This document shows, in pieces, positions 1-8,280 of a stretch of DNA of 64,000 nucleotides. The stretch comes from UBA3946 sp002385755. Its GTDB lineage: Bacteria; Bacillota_I; Bacilli_A; ML615J-28; CAG-698. Every line of letters starts with the position of its first letter. Positions within the stretch are counted from its first letter, which is position 1. The position numbers and the translations under genes were made by a program. The stretch spans positions 205,178-269,177 of the forward strand of contig JBMNLX010000001.1 of assembly GCA_050953085.1 (NCBI GenBank). Reading direction: 5' to 3'. The notes beneath the pieces were generated by a model, which was not told the DNA's origin, did no database searches, and saw nothing but the letters and a program-made list of their open reading frames with translations.

Positions 1-31
1 CTCGTTAATGAAATTTTTAAAGTTGTATTTT

Positions 32-1330
32 CTAAACAATTACTTCACCTCGCGATAGGGGATAGGCCGCGCTGACGATGCGAACGGGATAGATCGCGTT
101 TATTTCGGCGCCAGAAAGCGAAAACGCGATTTCCAGGTAATTATCGGAATGACCGCGCGCCAAGCCGTTCTCGATCTTCTCGACGATTACGGGGAGAACG
201 CGGCCTTCAAACCGCTTTCGGTACCGCATAGCCATTTCGCGGTTTAGTTCAAGCAGGGAATTAACCCGTTCTTTTTTCACGGACTGAGGAACTTGCGGGG
301 AAAAAGCGGCCGCTTTCGTCCCCGGGCGCGGCGAATAAGGGAAGACATGCATCTCGCCAAAACGCATTTGTTCGATAAAAGAGCGCGCGGCGCGAAAATC
401 GTCATCCGTCTCGCCGGGAAAACCGACCATGACGTCGGTCGTGATATTAATATCGGGAAAGAGATCCCGGATTTTATCGATTTTTGCCATATAATCGGCG
501 GTCGCGTATTTGCGGTTCATCTTTTCCAAAATCTTATCGGTCCCGCCCTGCAAGGGGATATGAAGATGCCGGCAAAAACGGTCGCGATGCCGGGCGATGA
601 CCGAGAGATAATCGTCCGTTATCTCCGTGATCTCGATCGATGATATCCGCAGCCGGCGCAAGTCCGCGATCCCGCTAAAAATATCCTCAAGCAAATTAGC
701 GAAACCGTATCCCTTAAGGTCGGCTCCGTAAGCCGCGGTGTTGATCCCCGTTAGGACAACTTCCTTAATTCCCGTCGCGACCAATTTTTTGATCTCCGCG
801 ATAATGTCTCCGGCCGCGCGGCTGCGGACGCGCCCGCGGGCGAAAGGAATCGCGCAATAACTGCAAAAATTATCGCACCCGTCCTGGATTTTTACAAACC
901 CCCGGACGCGGCTTACGTAACTTCCGATCTTAAGTTCCTCGTAGGCGCGGAGATTATTGACGGGCCCGACCCCGCAATAAGCCTCTTTCTCACGTAAAAA
1001 TTTTTCGACTAATTCGAACAATAAATGGCGTTCGCCGGTGCCAATAACGATATCAACGCCGGGTATCTTCGCGACCTCGCCGGGGTTGAGTTGAGAAAAA
1101 CAACCCATAACGGCGATAACGGCGTCGGGATTGCGCCTGATCGCCTGGCGGATAACTTTCCGGCTTTTGGCGTCGGAGTTGGCCGTGACCGTGCAGGTAT
1201 TGATGATGCATACGTCGCTTTCGTCGCGAAAATCAACGAGTTTGTAGCCGCGCTCGAGAAACCGGTTGACGACGGCGGTCGCCTCGTATTCGTTCACCTT
1301 GCATCCCAAGGCGTAATAACTTACCCGCAT
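32..1330 (-). CDS. mtaB: tRNA N6-threonylcarbamoyladenosine methylthiotransferase MtaB
   Basis: Radical-SAM methylthiotransferase that converts t6A37 to ms2t6A37 in ANN-decoding tRNAs. The N-terminal UPF0004 domain (YYALGCKVNEYE, then conserved Cys in INTCTVT and VMGCFSQ) would bind the auxiliary 4Fe-4S cluster. The radical-SAM CxxxCxxC motif lies in DGCDNFCSYCAIPFARG near residue 150, and a TRAM-like C-terminus follows. About 432 aa is usual for the family. I start at the ATG at 1330 rather than the one six codons upstream, because it begins just past the rsmE stop with a GGAG-type site before it. It follows rsmE directly, as in many Firmicutes (dnaJ-(prmA)-rsmE-mtaB order). The MtaB rather than MiaB assignment rests on the N-terminal motif and the neighbours. 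Confidence 0.93.
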   Translation of the reverse strand: MRVSYYALGCKVNEYEATAVVNRFLERGYKLVDFRDESDVCIINTCTVTANSDAKSRKVIRQAIRRNPDAVIAVMGCFSQLNPGEVAKIPGVDIVIGTGERHLLFELVEKFLREKEAYCGVGPVNNLRAYEELKIGSYVSRVRGFVKIQDGCDNFCSYCAIPFARGRVRSRAAGDIIAEIKKLVATGIKEVVLTGINTAAYGADLKGYGFANLLEDIFSGIADLRRLRISSIEITEITDDYLSVIARHRDRFCRHLHIPLQGGTDKILEKMNRKYATADYMAKIDKIRDLFPDINITTDVMVGFPGETDDDFRAARSFIEQMRFGEMHVFPYSPRPGTKAAAFSPQVPQSVKKERVNSLLELNREMAMRYRKRFEGRVLPVIVEKIENGLARGHSDNYLEIAFSLSGAEINAIYPVRIVSAAYPLSRGEVIV

Positions 1331-1331
1331 C

Positions 1332-2057
1332 TTAAAGCTCCGTTTCATACGCTAAAACGCTCATGACATAAAGCGGCGCCGTTTCCGTTCTTAATATCCG
1401 CGGGCCGAGACCGACGGCGGTAAAACCGGCCTCGTCCAAAAGCCGCGCCTCGTTGGGGGCGATGCCGCCCTCGGGGCCGATCAAAACGAGAACGGGGGAA
1501 TCCTTAAGACCGGAGGCGATTTTTCTTAAGCCGCCGGCGGCGCCGACTTCCTCGTAGGCGTATATTTTTACCGGGAAATCGCGGGAGAAATCGAGAAAAT
1601 CAACGAAACTAAGCGGCGGGAGAATGTTTAGGAGACGGTTTCGGCCGGACTGCTCGCAGGCTTCTTTCGCAATCGCCTCAAGCCGCGCCCGTTTCGCGGC
1701 GCTCTCGCCTTTAGCGACGCTTCTTTCCATGCGCACGGGAAGATAGGCGGCGGCGCCAAGCTCGGCGAGGCGACGCGCCGCTTCTTCATGTTTCCGGGAT
1801 CGCGTAAAGCCGTGGGCGACGGTCACCTTAACCCGCATTTCCGGGTCGCCGGGAATTTCTTCGATTATCCGCGCCGCGACCGTCTTCTCCCCGAAGCCCG
1901 AGATTTCCGCAAAATACGCCTTCCCGTCGCCGGGGCAGACGATAATCCGGTCTTTAACCCTCATCCGCATCACGTTTTTTATATGATGATAATCGCCGCC
2001 GGTAATCTCAATTTCCGCGCCCGCGCGCGACGCGGTGGCGATAAAATATCTTTGCAT
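1332..2057 (-). CDS. rsmE: 16S rRNA (uracil1498-N3)-methyltransferase RsmE
   Basis: SPOUT-class methyltransferase that makes m3U1498 in 16S rRNA. The 241 aa length is typical. The N-terminal PUA-like part (MQRYFIAT, HHIKNVMRMR) and the C-terminal trefoil-knot SAM site (LIGPEGGIAPNEARLL, then LGPRILRTETAPL) are diagnostic. AAGGTG lies upstream of the ATG, and a TATAAT -10 sits about 20 bp before it. Translation is probably coupled to mtaB, since only one base separates the stop from the mtaB ATG. Confidence 0.95.
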   Translation of the reverse strand: MQRYFIATASRAGAEIEITGGDYHHIKNVMRMRVKDRIIVCPGDGKAYFAEISGFGEKTVAARIIEEIPGDPEMRVKVTVAHGFTRSRKHEEAARRLAELGAAAYLPVRMERSVAKGESAAKRARLEAIAKEACEQSGRNRLLNILPPLSFVDFLDFSRDFPVKIYAYEEVGAAGGLRKIASGLKDSPVLVLIGPEGGIAPNEARLLDEAGFTAVGLGPRILRTETAPLYVMSVLAYETEL

Positions 2058-2114
2058 AAAAACACCTTCTTATCTTATATTATACACCAATAGCTCCCAA
2101 ATTAAAAGAAAATT

Positions 2115-2129
2115 GCGTCCGACGGACGC
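2115..2129. terminator. GC-rich hairpin between the small membrane gene and rsmE
   Basis: Perfect 6-bp stem GCGTCC/GGACGC with a 3-nt loop, T/A-rich on both sides. It lies just downstream of the minus-strand gene ending at 2166 and before the rsmE promoter, so it most likely terminates the former. Confidence 0.55.
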
Positions 2130-2165
2130 GTTTTAAAAAAAGGTATCGCCAAGACGACGCCTTTG

Positions 2166-2483
2166 TTAGTTTGCGCTTTTCGTTTCCCGGCGAAAGATAA
2201 CCGTGGAGACGATGAGGATCATAATCGCCCAGAAGATGACCGCGACAAGCGCGAGCCAAGCCTTGATTTCCTGATTCTTAACGAAAATCAAAACGGCGAG
2301 CACGGCGATATCGAAGGGAAAGGTTGCGGCGGAGGTTGCCGCGTGAATTTTTCGCCAAATTCGTCGCGAGGCGACCGTCTGCGTCCAGATGCCGTAATGC
2401 CGCTTTCTTTTTATGAAAAAAACCGATAGCGAGTATTGAAGAAACAAGGCGAGGACGAATCCGCATACATATGTTCCAAACAT
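2166..2483 (-). CDS. small multi-pass membrane protein of unknown function
   Basis: About 105 aa. I use the ATG at 2483 because AGAGG lies 6-8 nt upstream; a longer reading to 2561 has no such site and would run into the dnaJ terminator. The protein begins MFGTYVCGFVLALFLQYS. It has a hydrophobic segment near residues 4-24, a basic loop (FIKRKRHYGIW, SRRIWRKIH), and two further hydrophobic segments near 55-70 and 75-97, ending RRETKSAN. The topology suggests three membrane helices with a positively charged cytosolic loop. No family is recognised. Its base composition matches the host core genes. Confidence 0.6.
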   Translation of the reverse strand: MFGTYVCGFVLALFLQYSLSVFFIKRKRHYGIWTQTVASRRIWRKIHAATSAATFPFDIAVLAVLIFVKNQEIKAWLALVAVIFWAIMILIVSTVIFRRETKSAN

Positions 2484-2550
2484 AGTAGGACCTCTTTTCC
2501 CCGAATAATCTATCGATATTATACCATTGTCGCGCGGGAAATACAATAAC

Positions 2551-2578
2551 GAAAAAAACACCGGCGAGGCCGGTGTTA
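2551..2578 (-). terminator. Intrinsic terminator of the hrcA-grpE-dnaK-dnaJ operon
   Basis: Perfect 9-bp inverted repeat AACACCGGC/GCCGGTGTT around a 3-nt loop. On the minus strand it is followed by a run of T. It lies directly after the dnaJ stop. Confidence 0.9.
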
Positions 2579-2588
2579 TTCGCGCCGA

Positions 2589-3710
2589 TTACGAAAAGAA
2601 TTTTTTGATTTTCTCGAAAAACGACGCGGGTTTTTCGTTTGTTTTACTCAAGCGGTTAAAGAGTTCCTTCTGCTCGGCCGAAAGGTGCGTCGGCGTCACA
2701 ACTTTTACAAGCACGTATTGATTCCCCGTCGTCCCCGCGCGGGAACTCGCGATCCCCTTGCGGCTCAATTTGAATTTTGTCCCCGTTTGCGTTCCCGCGG
2801 GAATCTTAAGTTTAACGGGACCGGTCAGGGTCGGGACGGATACCGTGGCGCCGAGGGCGGCCTGACTAAAGGTGATTGGCATTTCCATATAAATATCAAG
2901 CCCGTCGCGCTCGAATATCTCGTGCGGCTGAACGGAAATATTGATATACAAGTCGCCGGGAGTTCCGCCTTTCGCGCCCGCCTCTCCGTAACCGGAAAGT
3001 TTAAGACCCTGGCCGTCGTCAATGCCGGCCGGGATCTTAACCTTGACCCGCGCCGTTTTCCGGACGCGGCCCTCGCCGCCGCAGGTCTTGCATTTGTTTT
3101 TGATTATCTCGCCGCTTCCCCGGCAATTCGAGCAAGCGGTTTCCGTCTGTATTCGGCCGAAAAGAGAGTTTTGTTCGTGAATTACGCGGCCGCGGCCGTG
3201 ACATTTCGGGCAGATTTCGACGTCGGAACGCGATTCCGCGCCCAAGCCGCTGCATTCGGTGCATGTCTCGTATTTATTGATTGCCAATTCTTTTTCCACC
3301 CCGAAAGCCGCTTCCTCGAAACTAATCGTAATCGAGGTGCGCAAATCGGCGCCCCTGGTTTTTCCCGAGGGCCGGGAACCGCGGCGCGAGCCGCCGAAAA
3401 TCGACGATAAAATATCATCGAAACCCCCGAAACCGCCGAAGCCGCCGAAATTAAAGCCCTCGAAACCGCTCCCGAAGCCGGAACCGAACCCGGGACCCTC
3501 ATGACCGAAGCGGTCGTATTGGTCGCGTTTTGCCGGATCGCTTAGGACTTCGTACGCTTCCTGGATTTCTTTAAATTTCGTCTCGGCGTCGGGTTCTTTA
3601 CTGACGTCGGGATGATATTTTTTCGCAAGCGTCCGGTAGGCTTTCTTGATGTCGTCTTCCGACGCGTCGCGCGTTACCCCTAATACTTCATAATAATCTC
3701 TTTTGGCCAT
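2589..3710 (-). CDS. dnaJ: Chaperone DnaJ (Hsp40)
   Basis: DnaK co-chaperone that delivers unfolded clients and stimulates DnaK ATPase. It is a full-length type I protein of 373 aa. The J domain (residues 1-70) carries HPD at 33-35. A Gly/Phe-rich linker with repeated GFG units follows. Then come four CxxCxGxG zinc repeats (CTECSGLG, CPKCHGRG, CSNCRGSG, CKTCGGEG) and the C-terminal client-binding barrels. It is the last gene of the heat-shock operon, 28 nt after dnaK, and ends at a strong terminator. Expression is expected to follow HrcA/CIRCE control. Confidence 0.97.
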   Translation of the reverse strand: MAKRDYYEVLGVTRDASEDDIKKAYRTLAKKYHPDVSKEPDAETKFKEIQEAYEVLSDPAKRDQYDRFGHEGPGFGSGFGSGFEGFNFGGFGGFGGFDDILSSIFGGSRRGSRPSGKTRGADLRTSITISFEEAAFGVEKELAINKYETCTECSGLGAESRSDVEICPKCHGRGRVIHEQNSLFGRIQTETACSNCRGSGEIIKNKCKTCGGEGRVRKTARVKVKIPAGIDDGQGLKLSGYGEAGAKGGTPGDLYINISVQPHEIFERDGLDIYMEMPITFSQAALGATVSVPTLTGPVKLKIPAGTQTGTKFKLSRKGIASSRAGTTGNQYVLVKVVTPTHLSAEQKELFNRLSKTNEKPASFFEKIKKFFS

Positions 3711-3737
3711 ATTTCACTCTTTCTCAGGAAGCGAGTA

Positions 3738-5546
3738 TTACTCGTCAACGATTTCGGCATCAACGACATCATCTTCCGCTTTGGTATTGGATTTATCGCC
3801 TTGATTTTGCTGGGCCTGGGTTTTTTGATAAGCCTTGACGGCGATGTTTTGGCTCGCCTTAAGCAAATCGTCTTTCAGGCTTCTGATCCGGTCCAAGTCG
3901 CCGCCTTTCAACGCTTCTTCCAAGGCGCCGACTTTCGCCTCGATATCTTTTTTCTCGTCATCCGTTACTTCGGCGCCGAGATCGCTTATCGCTTTCCGCA
4001 CGGAATAGATCGCCTGTTCGCTTTCATTCCGCAATTCCGCCTCCTCGCGGCGGCGCTTGTCGGCCTCGGCGTTTTCCTCGGCTTCCTTAATCATCCGCTG
4101 AATATCCTCTTCGGAAAGGCCTGAGCCGCTTTGGATCGTGATTGACTGGCTCTTGCCGGTCCCGAGGTCCTTGGCGCTGACGCTGACGATGCCGTTGGCG
4201 TCGATATCGAAGGTAACCTCAATCTGCGGAACGCCGCGCGGCGCCGGCGGGATATTGGTCAATTGGAAACGACCCAGCGTTTTATTGTCGGCGGCCATCG
4301 GCCGTTCGCCCTGGAGAACGTGGATATCGACGGCCGGTTGGTTGTCGGCCGCGGTCGAGAAAATCTGCGATTTCGACGTCGGGATCGTCGTGTTCCGCTC
4401 GATCAGCCTGGTGAAGACGCCTCCCAGCGTCTCGATTCCGAGCGAGAGCGGCGTAACGTCTAGCAACAATACATCTTTAACCTCGCCGCCCAAAACGCCG
4501 GCTTGGATGGCCGCGCCCATGGCGACGACCTCGTCGGGATTAATTCCCTTGTTCGGCTCTTTGCCGAGCTCGCGTTTAACGGCTTCCTGCACCGCGGGGA
4601 TTCTGGTCGAGCCGCCGACAAGCAAGACCTGGTCGATATCGCGGGCCGTCATCTTCGCGTCGCTTAACGCCCTGCGCAACGGCTCGAGCGTTTTCTCGAC
4701 GAGATGCGCCGTGAGTTCTTCGAATTTCGCCCGCGTCAGGGACATCGTAAGATGCAACGGTCCGGCGGGACCGACCGATATGAACGGCAGGTTAATATCC
4801 GTTTTCAGGACGCCGCTAAGTTCCTTCTTCGCTTTTTCCGCCGCGTCCTTCAGGCGTTGCATGGCCATCTTATCCTTGCTTAAGTCGACGCCGTTTTCCC
4901 GACGGAATTCCTCGACCATATAATCCATCACTACATGGTCGAAATCATCGCCGCCGAGACGGTTATTCCCGGCGGTGGAAACGACTTCAAACGTTCCGTC
5001 CGCGAGATTTAAAATCGAGACGTCAAACGTGCCGCCGCCCAAGTCGTAGACCAAGACCGTCATTTCTTTATCGGTCTTATCGATGCCGTATGCCAGAGCG
5101 GCCGCCGTCGGTTCGTTGATAATTCTTAGGACGTTAAGTCCGGCGATTCGGCCGGCGTCTTTCGTCGCTTGTCTTTGCGAGTCGTTAAAATAAGCGGGAA
5201 CGGTAATGACGGCGTCGGTCACTTTCGTTCCGAGATAAGCCTCGGCCGTCGCCTTCAGGTTCTGAAGAATCATCGCCGATATTTCCTGGGGCGTGTATTT
5301 CTTATTATTCGCTTCAATTTTCTCCGTGGACCCCATCAACCGTTTGATCGAGGACACGGTATGCGGGTTGGTGAGAGCTTGGCGCTTGGCGATCTCGCCG
5401 ACGAGAATTTCCCCGTCCTTAAAAGCCACGACCGAAGGCGTCGTGCGGCCGCCGTCGGCGTTAACGATGACTTTCGGCTCTCCTCCTTCCATCACCGCGA
5501 CGCACGAATTTGTCGTGCCCAAGTCAATTCCGATTATTTTACTCAT
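3738..5546 (-). CDS. dnaK: Chaperone DnaK (Hsp70)
   Basis: ATP-dependent Hsp70 chaperone, 602 aa, usual for Firmicutes. The N-terminal actin-like ATPase has the signatures IGIDLGTTNSCVAV, VYDLGGGTFDVSI and VLLVGGSTRIPAVQ. The substrate-binding domain follows, and the tail ends in an acidic DDVVDAEIVDE motif typical of DnaK. The start overlaps the grpE 3' end by 8 nt, indicating translational coupling within the operon. Confidence 0.98.
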   Translation of the reverse strand: MSKIIGIDLGTTNSCVAVMEGGEPKVIVNADGGRTTPSVVAFKDGEILVGEIAKRQALTNPHTVSSIKRLMGSTEKIEANNKKYTPQEISAMILQNLKATAEAYLGTKVTDAVITVPAYFNDSQRQATKDAGRIAGLNVLRIINEPTAAALAYGIDKTDKEMTVLVYDLGGGTFDVSILNLADGTFEVVSTAGNNRLGGDDFDHVVMDYMVEEFRRENGVDLSKDKMAMQRLKDAAEKAKKELSGVLKTDINLPFISVGPAGPLHLTMSLTRAKFEELTAHLVEKTLEPLRRALSDAKMTARDIDQVLLVGGSTRIPAVQEAVKRELGKEPNKGINPDEVVAMGAAIQAGVLGGEVKDVLLLDVTPLSLGIETLGGVFTRLIERNTTIPTSKSQIFSTAADNQPAVDIHVLQGERPMAADNKTLGRFQLTNIPPAPRGVPQIEVTFDIDANGIVSVSAKDLGTGKSQSITIQSGSGLSEEDIQRMIKEAEENAEADKRRREEAELRNESEQAIYSVRKAISDLGAEVTDDEKKDIEAKVGALEEALKGGDLDRIRSLKDDLLKASQNIAVKAYQKTQAQQNQGDKSNTKAEDDVVDAEIVDE

Positions 5547-6165
5547 GATCTATATTTTCCTCCTTTTTGCTTTTGTTTACTTTAACCAAGGCCGGACGCA
5601 AAACCCGGTCCTTAAAGGTATAGCCGTTCTGATAGACCTCAAGAACGATATTGTCTTCTTTGTTTTCGTCGTGTTCGACTTCCACGGCGTGATGATACGC
5701 CGGGTCAAATATTTGGTCGCGGGCGTCAATTTTCTTTACGCCCTCTTCTTCCAATATCTCGTTTAATTGTTTGTTGATTATGGTGAAACCGGTAAGAAAA
5801 TTCTTCAGTTTCGGGTCGTCGGTTTCAACGCCGATCGCCTGGTCGAAAATATCGATCACCGAGATCAGCTTTTCAAGCAGGCCTTGCGCGGCGTATTTTC
5901 TTTCCCTAATACGTTCCTCGTTAATTCTCCTTTTAAAATTTTCCGCGTCCGCGAGCGTCCGCAGGTACAAATCCTTTAATCTTTTTACTTCTTCTTCAAG
6001 ATCCAGGGTCTCTTCGCCGGCGGCATCTTTCTCCTCAGCCGGCGCGACGGGCGTCTCTTCGCCGGTCGCTTCCGTTTCCGCGGCGGTCTCCTCGCCGCTC
6101 GTTTCCGCTTCCGTCTGTTTTAATTCCTTTTCCTGTTTTTCTTCTTCGCGATAACGATTATACAT
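5539..6165 (-). CDS. grpE: Nucleotide exchange factor GrpE
   Basis: Dimeric exchange factor that releases ADP from DnaK. The N-terminal 60 residues are a low-complexity Glu/Thr/Ala extension (EAETSGEETAAETEATGEET). A long coiled coil follows (LKDLYLRTLADAENFKRR), then the C-terminal beta domain with PAYHHAVEVE and YTFKDRVLRPALVKV. The 208 aa length is normal. The ATG begins one base after the hrcA stop and the stop overlaps dnaK. Confidence 0.96.
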   Translation of the reverse strand: MYNRYREEEKQEKELKQTEAETSGEETAAETEATGEETPVAPAEEKDAAGEETLDLEEEVKRLKDLYLRTLADAENFKRRINEERIRERKYAAQGLLEKLISVIDIFDQAIGVETDDPKLKNFLTGFTIINKQLNEILEEEGVKKIDARDQIFDPAYHHAVEVEHDENKEDNIVLEVYQNGYTFKDRVLRPALVKVNKSKKEENIDHE

Positions 6166-6166
6166 C

Positions 6167-7183
6167 TTACATAACCCTCTTTATATTTTTTGCTATATAT
6201 TCCAACAGCGGGATAATCTTTTGATAATCCATGCGCGTCGGGCCGATCACGGCGATCGCGCCGCGTTCGCCGTTGGCGATCTCATAGGGAACGGTAATGA
6301 CCGTGCAATCCTTCATCGCCTTGATAAAGTTCTCGGCGCCGATGCGGACGGTAAGGCCGTCTTCCGCCACCGAGATCGCCTTGAGAATCTCCTGGTTTTC
6401 GATGGCGTTGACAAATTCCTTGACTTTATCAATGTTTTGGAACTCGGGAAGGTTCATAATATTGCTTTGCCCGGAAAGAAAATACTTATCCTGAACCATC
6501 TCGGTGAAAATCCGCACGAAGGCGCTGATCAAGGTATTGTAATACTCGACAAACTGCCTTAAACCCGACTCGCGCAAGTGGGCGTTGATCGTCTCGTCGA
6601 TTTTCGCAATCGGCGTGTCATGAAGGAGATCGTTCAAAACGGTGATGACCCGTTCGATATCACGGGTGCTAATCTCCTCGGGAATCATGATTTTCTTGCT
6701 CTCGACGTAACCCTTGTCGGTCACGAGGAGGAGGACGGCATGATTCTCGGTCAACGACACGAACTGCAGTTTTTTAATCTTCGCGTTATAGCTCGTCGAA
6801 CCCAATACGACCGCGGCGTAATTGGTAAGATCGGTTACCAGCTGCATCGCTTCTTTAATCGCCTGCTCCCGGCTGATAAAATCGCGGGTAAAAATCTCGT
6901 CGATCATCGGGAAGTTTTCCTTGCTTTTGTCTCTTTCCGCCAGGATTTCCTTAACGTAGAACCGGTAGCCGGCTTCCGAAGGAATCCGCCCGCTCGAGAA
7001 ATGGGTCTTTTCAATCAAGCCGTGTTGCTCGAGCTCGACCATTTCGTTGCGCACGGTGGCGGAAGATATATTCAGGGGAAAGTCGGGGTGATTGATGATC
7101 GTGTTCGAACCGACGGGTTCGTTGGTCCGCACGTACTCCTCAACAACCAACCGCAGGATTAATTTTTGCCGGGCAGTTATCAT
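6167..7183 (-). CDS. hrcA: Heat-inducible transcription repressor HrcA
   Basis: Repressor of class I heat-shock genes that binds CIRCE and depends on GroEL for activity. The 338 aa protein starts MITARQKLILRLVVEEYVRTN. Its winged-helix DNA-binding domain covers about residues 1-75 (NISSATVRNEMVELEQHGLI). GAF-like and inserted dimerisation parts follow, then the conserved C-terminal IGPTRMDYQKIIPLLEYI. It heads the operon and lies directly downstream of two CIRCE-like operators, so it should repress itself together with grpE-dnaK-dnaJ. Confidence 0.97.
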   Translation of the reverse strand: MITARQKLILRLVVEEYVRTNEPVGSNTIINHPDFPLNISSATVRNEMVELEQHGLIEKTHFSSGRIPSEAGYRFYVKEILAERDKSKENFPMIDEIFTRDFISREQAIKEAMQLVTDLTNYAAVVLGSTSYNAKIKKLQFVSLTENHAVLLLVTDKGYVESKKIMIPEEISTRDIERVITVLNDLLHDTPIAKIDETINAHLRESGLRQFVEYYNTLISAFVRIFTEMVQDKYFLSGQSNIMNLPEFQNIDKVKEFVNAIENQEILKAISVAEDGLTVRIGAENFIKAMKDCTVITVPYEIANGERGAIAVIGPTRMDYQKIIPLLEYIAKNIKRVM

Positions 7184-7195
7184 ATCATTCTCCTT

Positions 7196-7222
7196 TTAGC
7201 ACTCGCTGTCGGTATATGCTAA
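7196..7222. promoter_or_regulatory. CIRCE operator, downstream copy
   Basis: TTAGCACTC, 9-nt spacer, ATATGCTAA. The left arm is perfect against the CIRCE consensus TTAGCACTC-N9-GAGTGCTAA and the right arm keeps TGCTAA. It lies between the -10 box and the hrcA start, about 13 bp before the ATG. Confidence 0.85.
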
Positions 7223-7226
7223 CATT

Positions 7227-7255
7227 ATTATACTCTTTTTCATTAGCACTGTCAA
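7227..7255 (-). promoter_or_regulatory. Sigma-A promoter of the heat-shock operon
   Basis: Perfect consensus on the minus strand: TTGACA at 7250-7255, 17-bp spacer, TATAAT at 7227-7232. The -35 box lies inside the upstream CIRCE-like repeat, and the downstream CIRCE copy covers the start region. HrcA bound at either would block the polymerase. Confidence 0.93.
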
Positions 7256-7269
7256 GTGCTTTTTGCTAA
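7243..7269. promoter_or_regulatory. CIRCE-like operator, upstream copy overlapping the -35 box
   Basis: TTAGCACTG, 9-nt spacer, TTTTGCTAA. Eight of nine left-arm bases match, and the right arm keeps TGCTAA. An internal palindrome AGCACT-gtca-AGTGCT is also present. It contains the TTGACA hexamer. Confidence 0.7.
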
Positions 7270-7317
7270 TATTATATGCGCTTTTGGCGGTTTATATACA
7301 AAAGGCGAAAAAACATC

Positions 7318-7346
7318 ATAAAAAAACATTCCCCGAGGGAATGTTT
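7318..7346 (-). terminator. Intrinsic terminator at the end of a possible small RNA
   Basis: Perfect 10-bp stem AAACATTCCC/GGGAATGTTT with a 3-nt loop, followed by a T run on the minus strand. No protein gene ends here, so a short untranslated transcript from the right is the natural candidate. Confidence 0.75.
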
Positions 7347-7480
7347 AGGGTATGAACCCGCATGACTTACGAGTAATGCCTATCTTTGATATTCCACCGG
7401 AGACAGGTATTTTCATTTTACCTGCTATTGTTCGTCATAAAAGCCTATATTGTTTGCTTTAGTTCTCCAAATCATAAAAA
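7323..7480 (-). ncRNA. Candidate structured RNA, family not identified
   Basis: About 150 nt without an ORF, ending in the terminator above. On the minus strand it can form a long-range stem GGAGA...TCTCC, an internal hairpin CAGGTA/TACCTG, a small hairpin around ACTCGTAAGT, and a hairpin GGGT-TCAT-ACCC just before the terminator. I compared it by eye with T-box, SAM, TPP, FMN, SRP and tmRNA signatures and found no match; a divergent 6S-type RNA is possible but unproven. The strand is inferred from the terminator. Confidence 0.35.
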
Positions 7481-7504
7481 AATTAAAAAAACTAACAGTG
7501 AAAA

Positions 7505-7542
7505 ACGAAAAAGCCTGCTGACGTATACTTAGTCAACAGGCT
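7505..7542 (-). terminator. Intrinsic terminator, minus strand
   Basis: Stem AGCCTG-c-TGAC/GTCA-a-CAGGCT with a 9-nt loop and a T-rich tail on the minus strand. It is placed to end transcription of the small gene at 7646-7882. Confidence 0.65.
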
Positions 7543-7574
7543 AGCATTTCACTTAAAAAATGAAATGCTTTTTT
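7543..7574 (+). terminator. Intrinsic terminator, plus strand
   Basis: Perfect 9-bp stem AGCATTTCA/TGAAATGCT followed by six T on the plus strand. It lies back to back with the minus-strand terminator. No plus-strand gene is visible to its left. Confidence 0.6.
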
Positions 7575-7645
7575 CTTACCAGTTATTTTGTAATGCCATG
7601 AATATAAAGAAGTTAATTTTTCCTCTACTTATAATTCCAATGCTT

Positions 7646-7882
7646 CTAAAAAATTTCGTAAAAACTGTATGCCTCATTTTTTTCTTTCTCTGTATATTTA
7701 ATCGCATTGGCAGCCCGAAATATTTTCCTTAGTTTATTTTTTATATCGTTTACGTTGTCTTTATTTTCTAAATATTCTAGATTACTGACAGGCAATATCA
7801 ATAAATGAAAATCATTATTCAATGATATCTGATTTTCCTTGCCGATTACCTCAATAATTTTACTGCAATCGACTTTACTCAT
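7646..7882 (-). CDS. small protein of unknown function
   Basis: 78 aa, beginning MSKVDCSKIIEVIGKENQIS and ending NEAYSFYEIF. A weak AAAGAAAG site precedes the ATG. The composition is AT-rich and lysine/asparagine-rich, like the surrounding island and unlike the core genes. No family is recognised. In this context it could be a small antitoxin or immunity-type protein, but nothing in the sequence proves that. Confidence 0.4.
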   Translation of the reverse strand: MSKVDCSKIIEVIGKENQISLNNDFHLLILPVSNLEYLENKDNVNDIKNKLRKIFRAANAIKYTEKEKNEAYSFYEIF

Positions 7883-7941
7883 AATTTCTTTCTTTATAAC
7901 ATTAAGCAGGAAAATATCCTAGATTTTATCTTTATACTCTC

Positions 7942-8280
7942 ATTAATTTATACGAAGCGGCGATTCCATGATATTCAGGTGGCATATTACCCGTTCCTAT
8001 GCCAGACGAAAAAAACTTTGGTTCAAATCTGGAGTACATAGGAAAACATATTCCATATGCAAGTTCAGCAAAGCTTGATTTGAAAGCACGCCAACCATTT
8101 GGAGGTGACCTTCGGGTCTTCTTAACCTTTGACGACGGAAGAAAGGTTTTTGCGCTGGTCAAATGGTTTCAGAAAGAACTCGGTGTTGCTGACATTCCGG
8201 TCGGCTCAAAAGTAAATCTGATCTATACAAGAAACAAAGCAGGCAATGTTTTTATGACCGGAATTGAGGTGATGGAATGA
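7942..8280 (+). pseudogene. 3' fragment of an unidentified mobile-element gene
   Basis: The reading frame from the ATG at 7999 gives 93 aa (MPDEKNFGSNLEYIGKHIPY...). There is no ribosome-binding site, and coding-like sequence in the same frame continues upstream across a TGA at 7969-7971 (NLYEAAIP-stop-YSGGILPVP). This looks like the end of a longer gene with an in-frame stop. The stop at 8278-8280 overlaps the next start as ATGA, implying an original operon with the recombinase. The function is unknown. Confidence 0.5.

Noticed and set aside
2685..3410. 241-residue plus-strand frame opposite dnaJ
   Set aside because: Shadow of dnaJ; the GC-rich codon pattern of the core genes creates long antisense frames. 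No start signal and no recognisable protein.
4138..4923. 261-residue plus-strand frame opposite dnaK
   Set aside because: Antisense shadow of a highly conserved chaperone gene; no ribosome-binding site.
7347..7420. tRNA-like GGGTTCATACCC hairpin near the candidate RNA
   Set aside because: Looks at first like a T-arm, but there is no acceptor stem, anticodon arm or correct spacing for a tRNA.
7347..7500. T-box or other known riboswitch in front of hrcA
   Set aside because: The T-box signature sequence is missing, and a terminator separates the region from hrcA, which has its own promoter.
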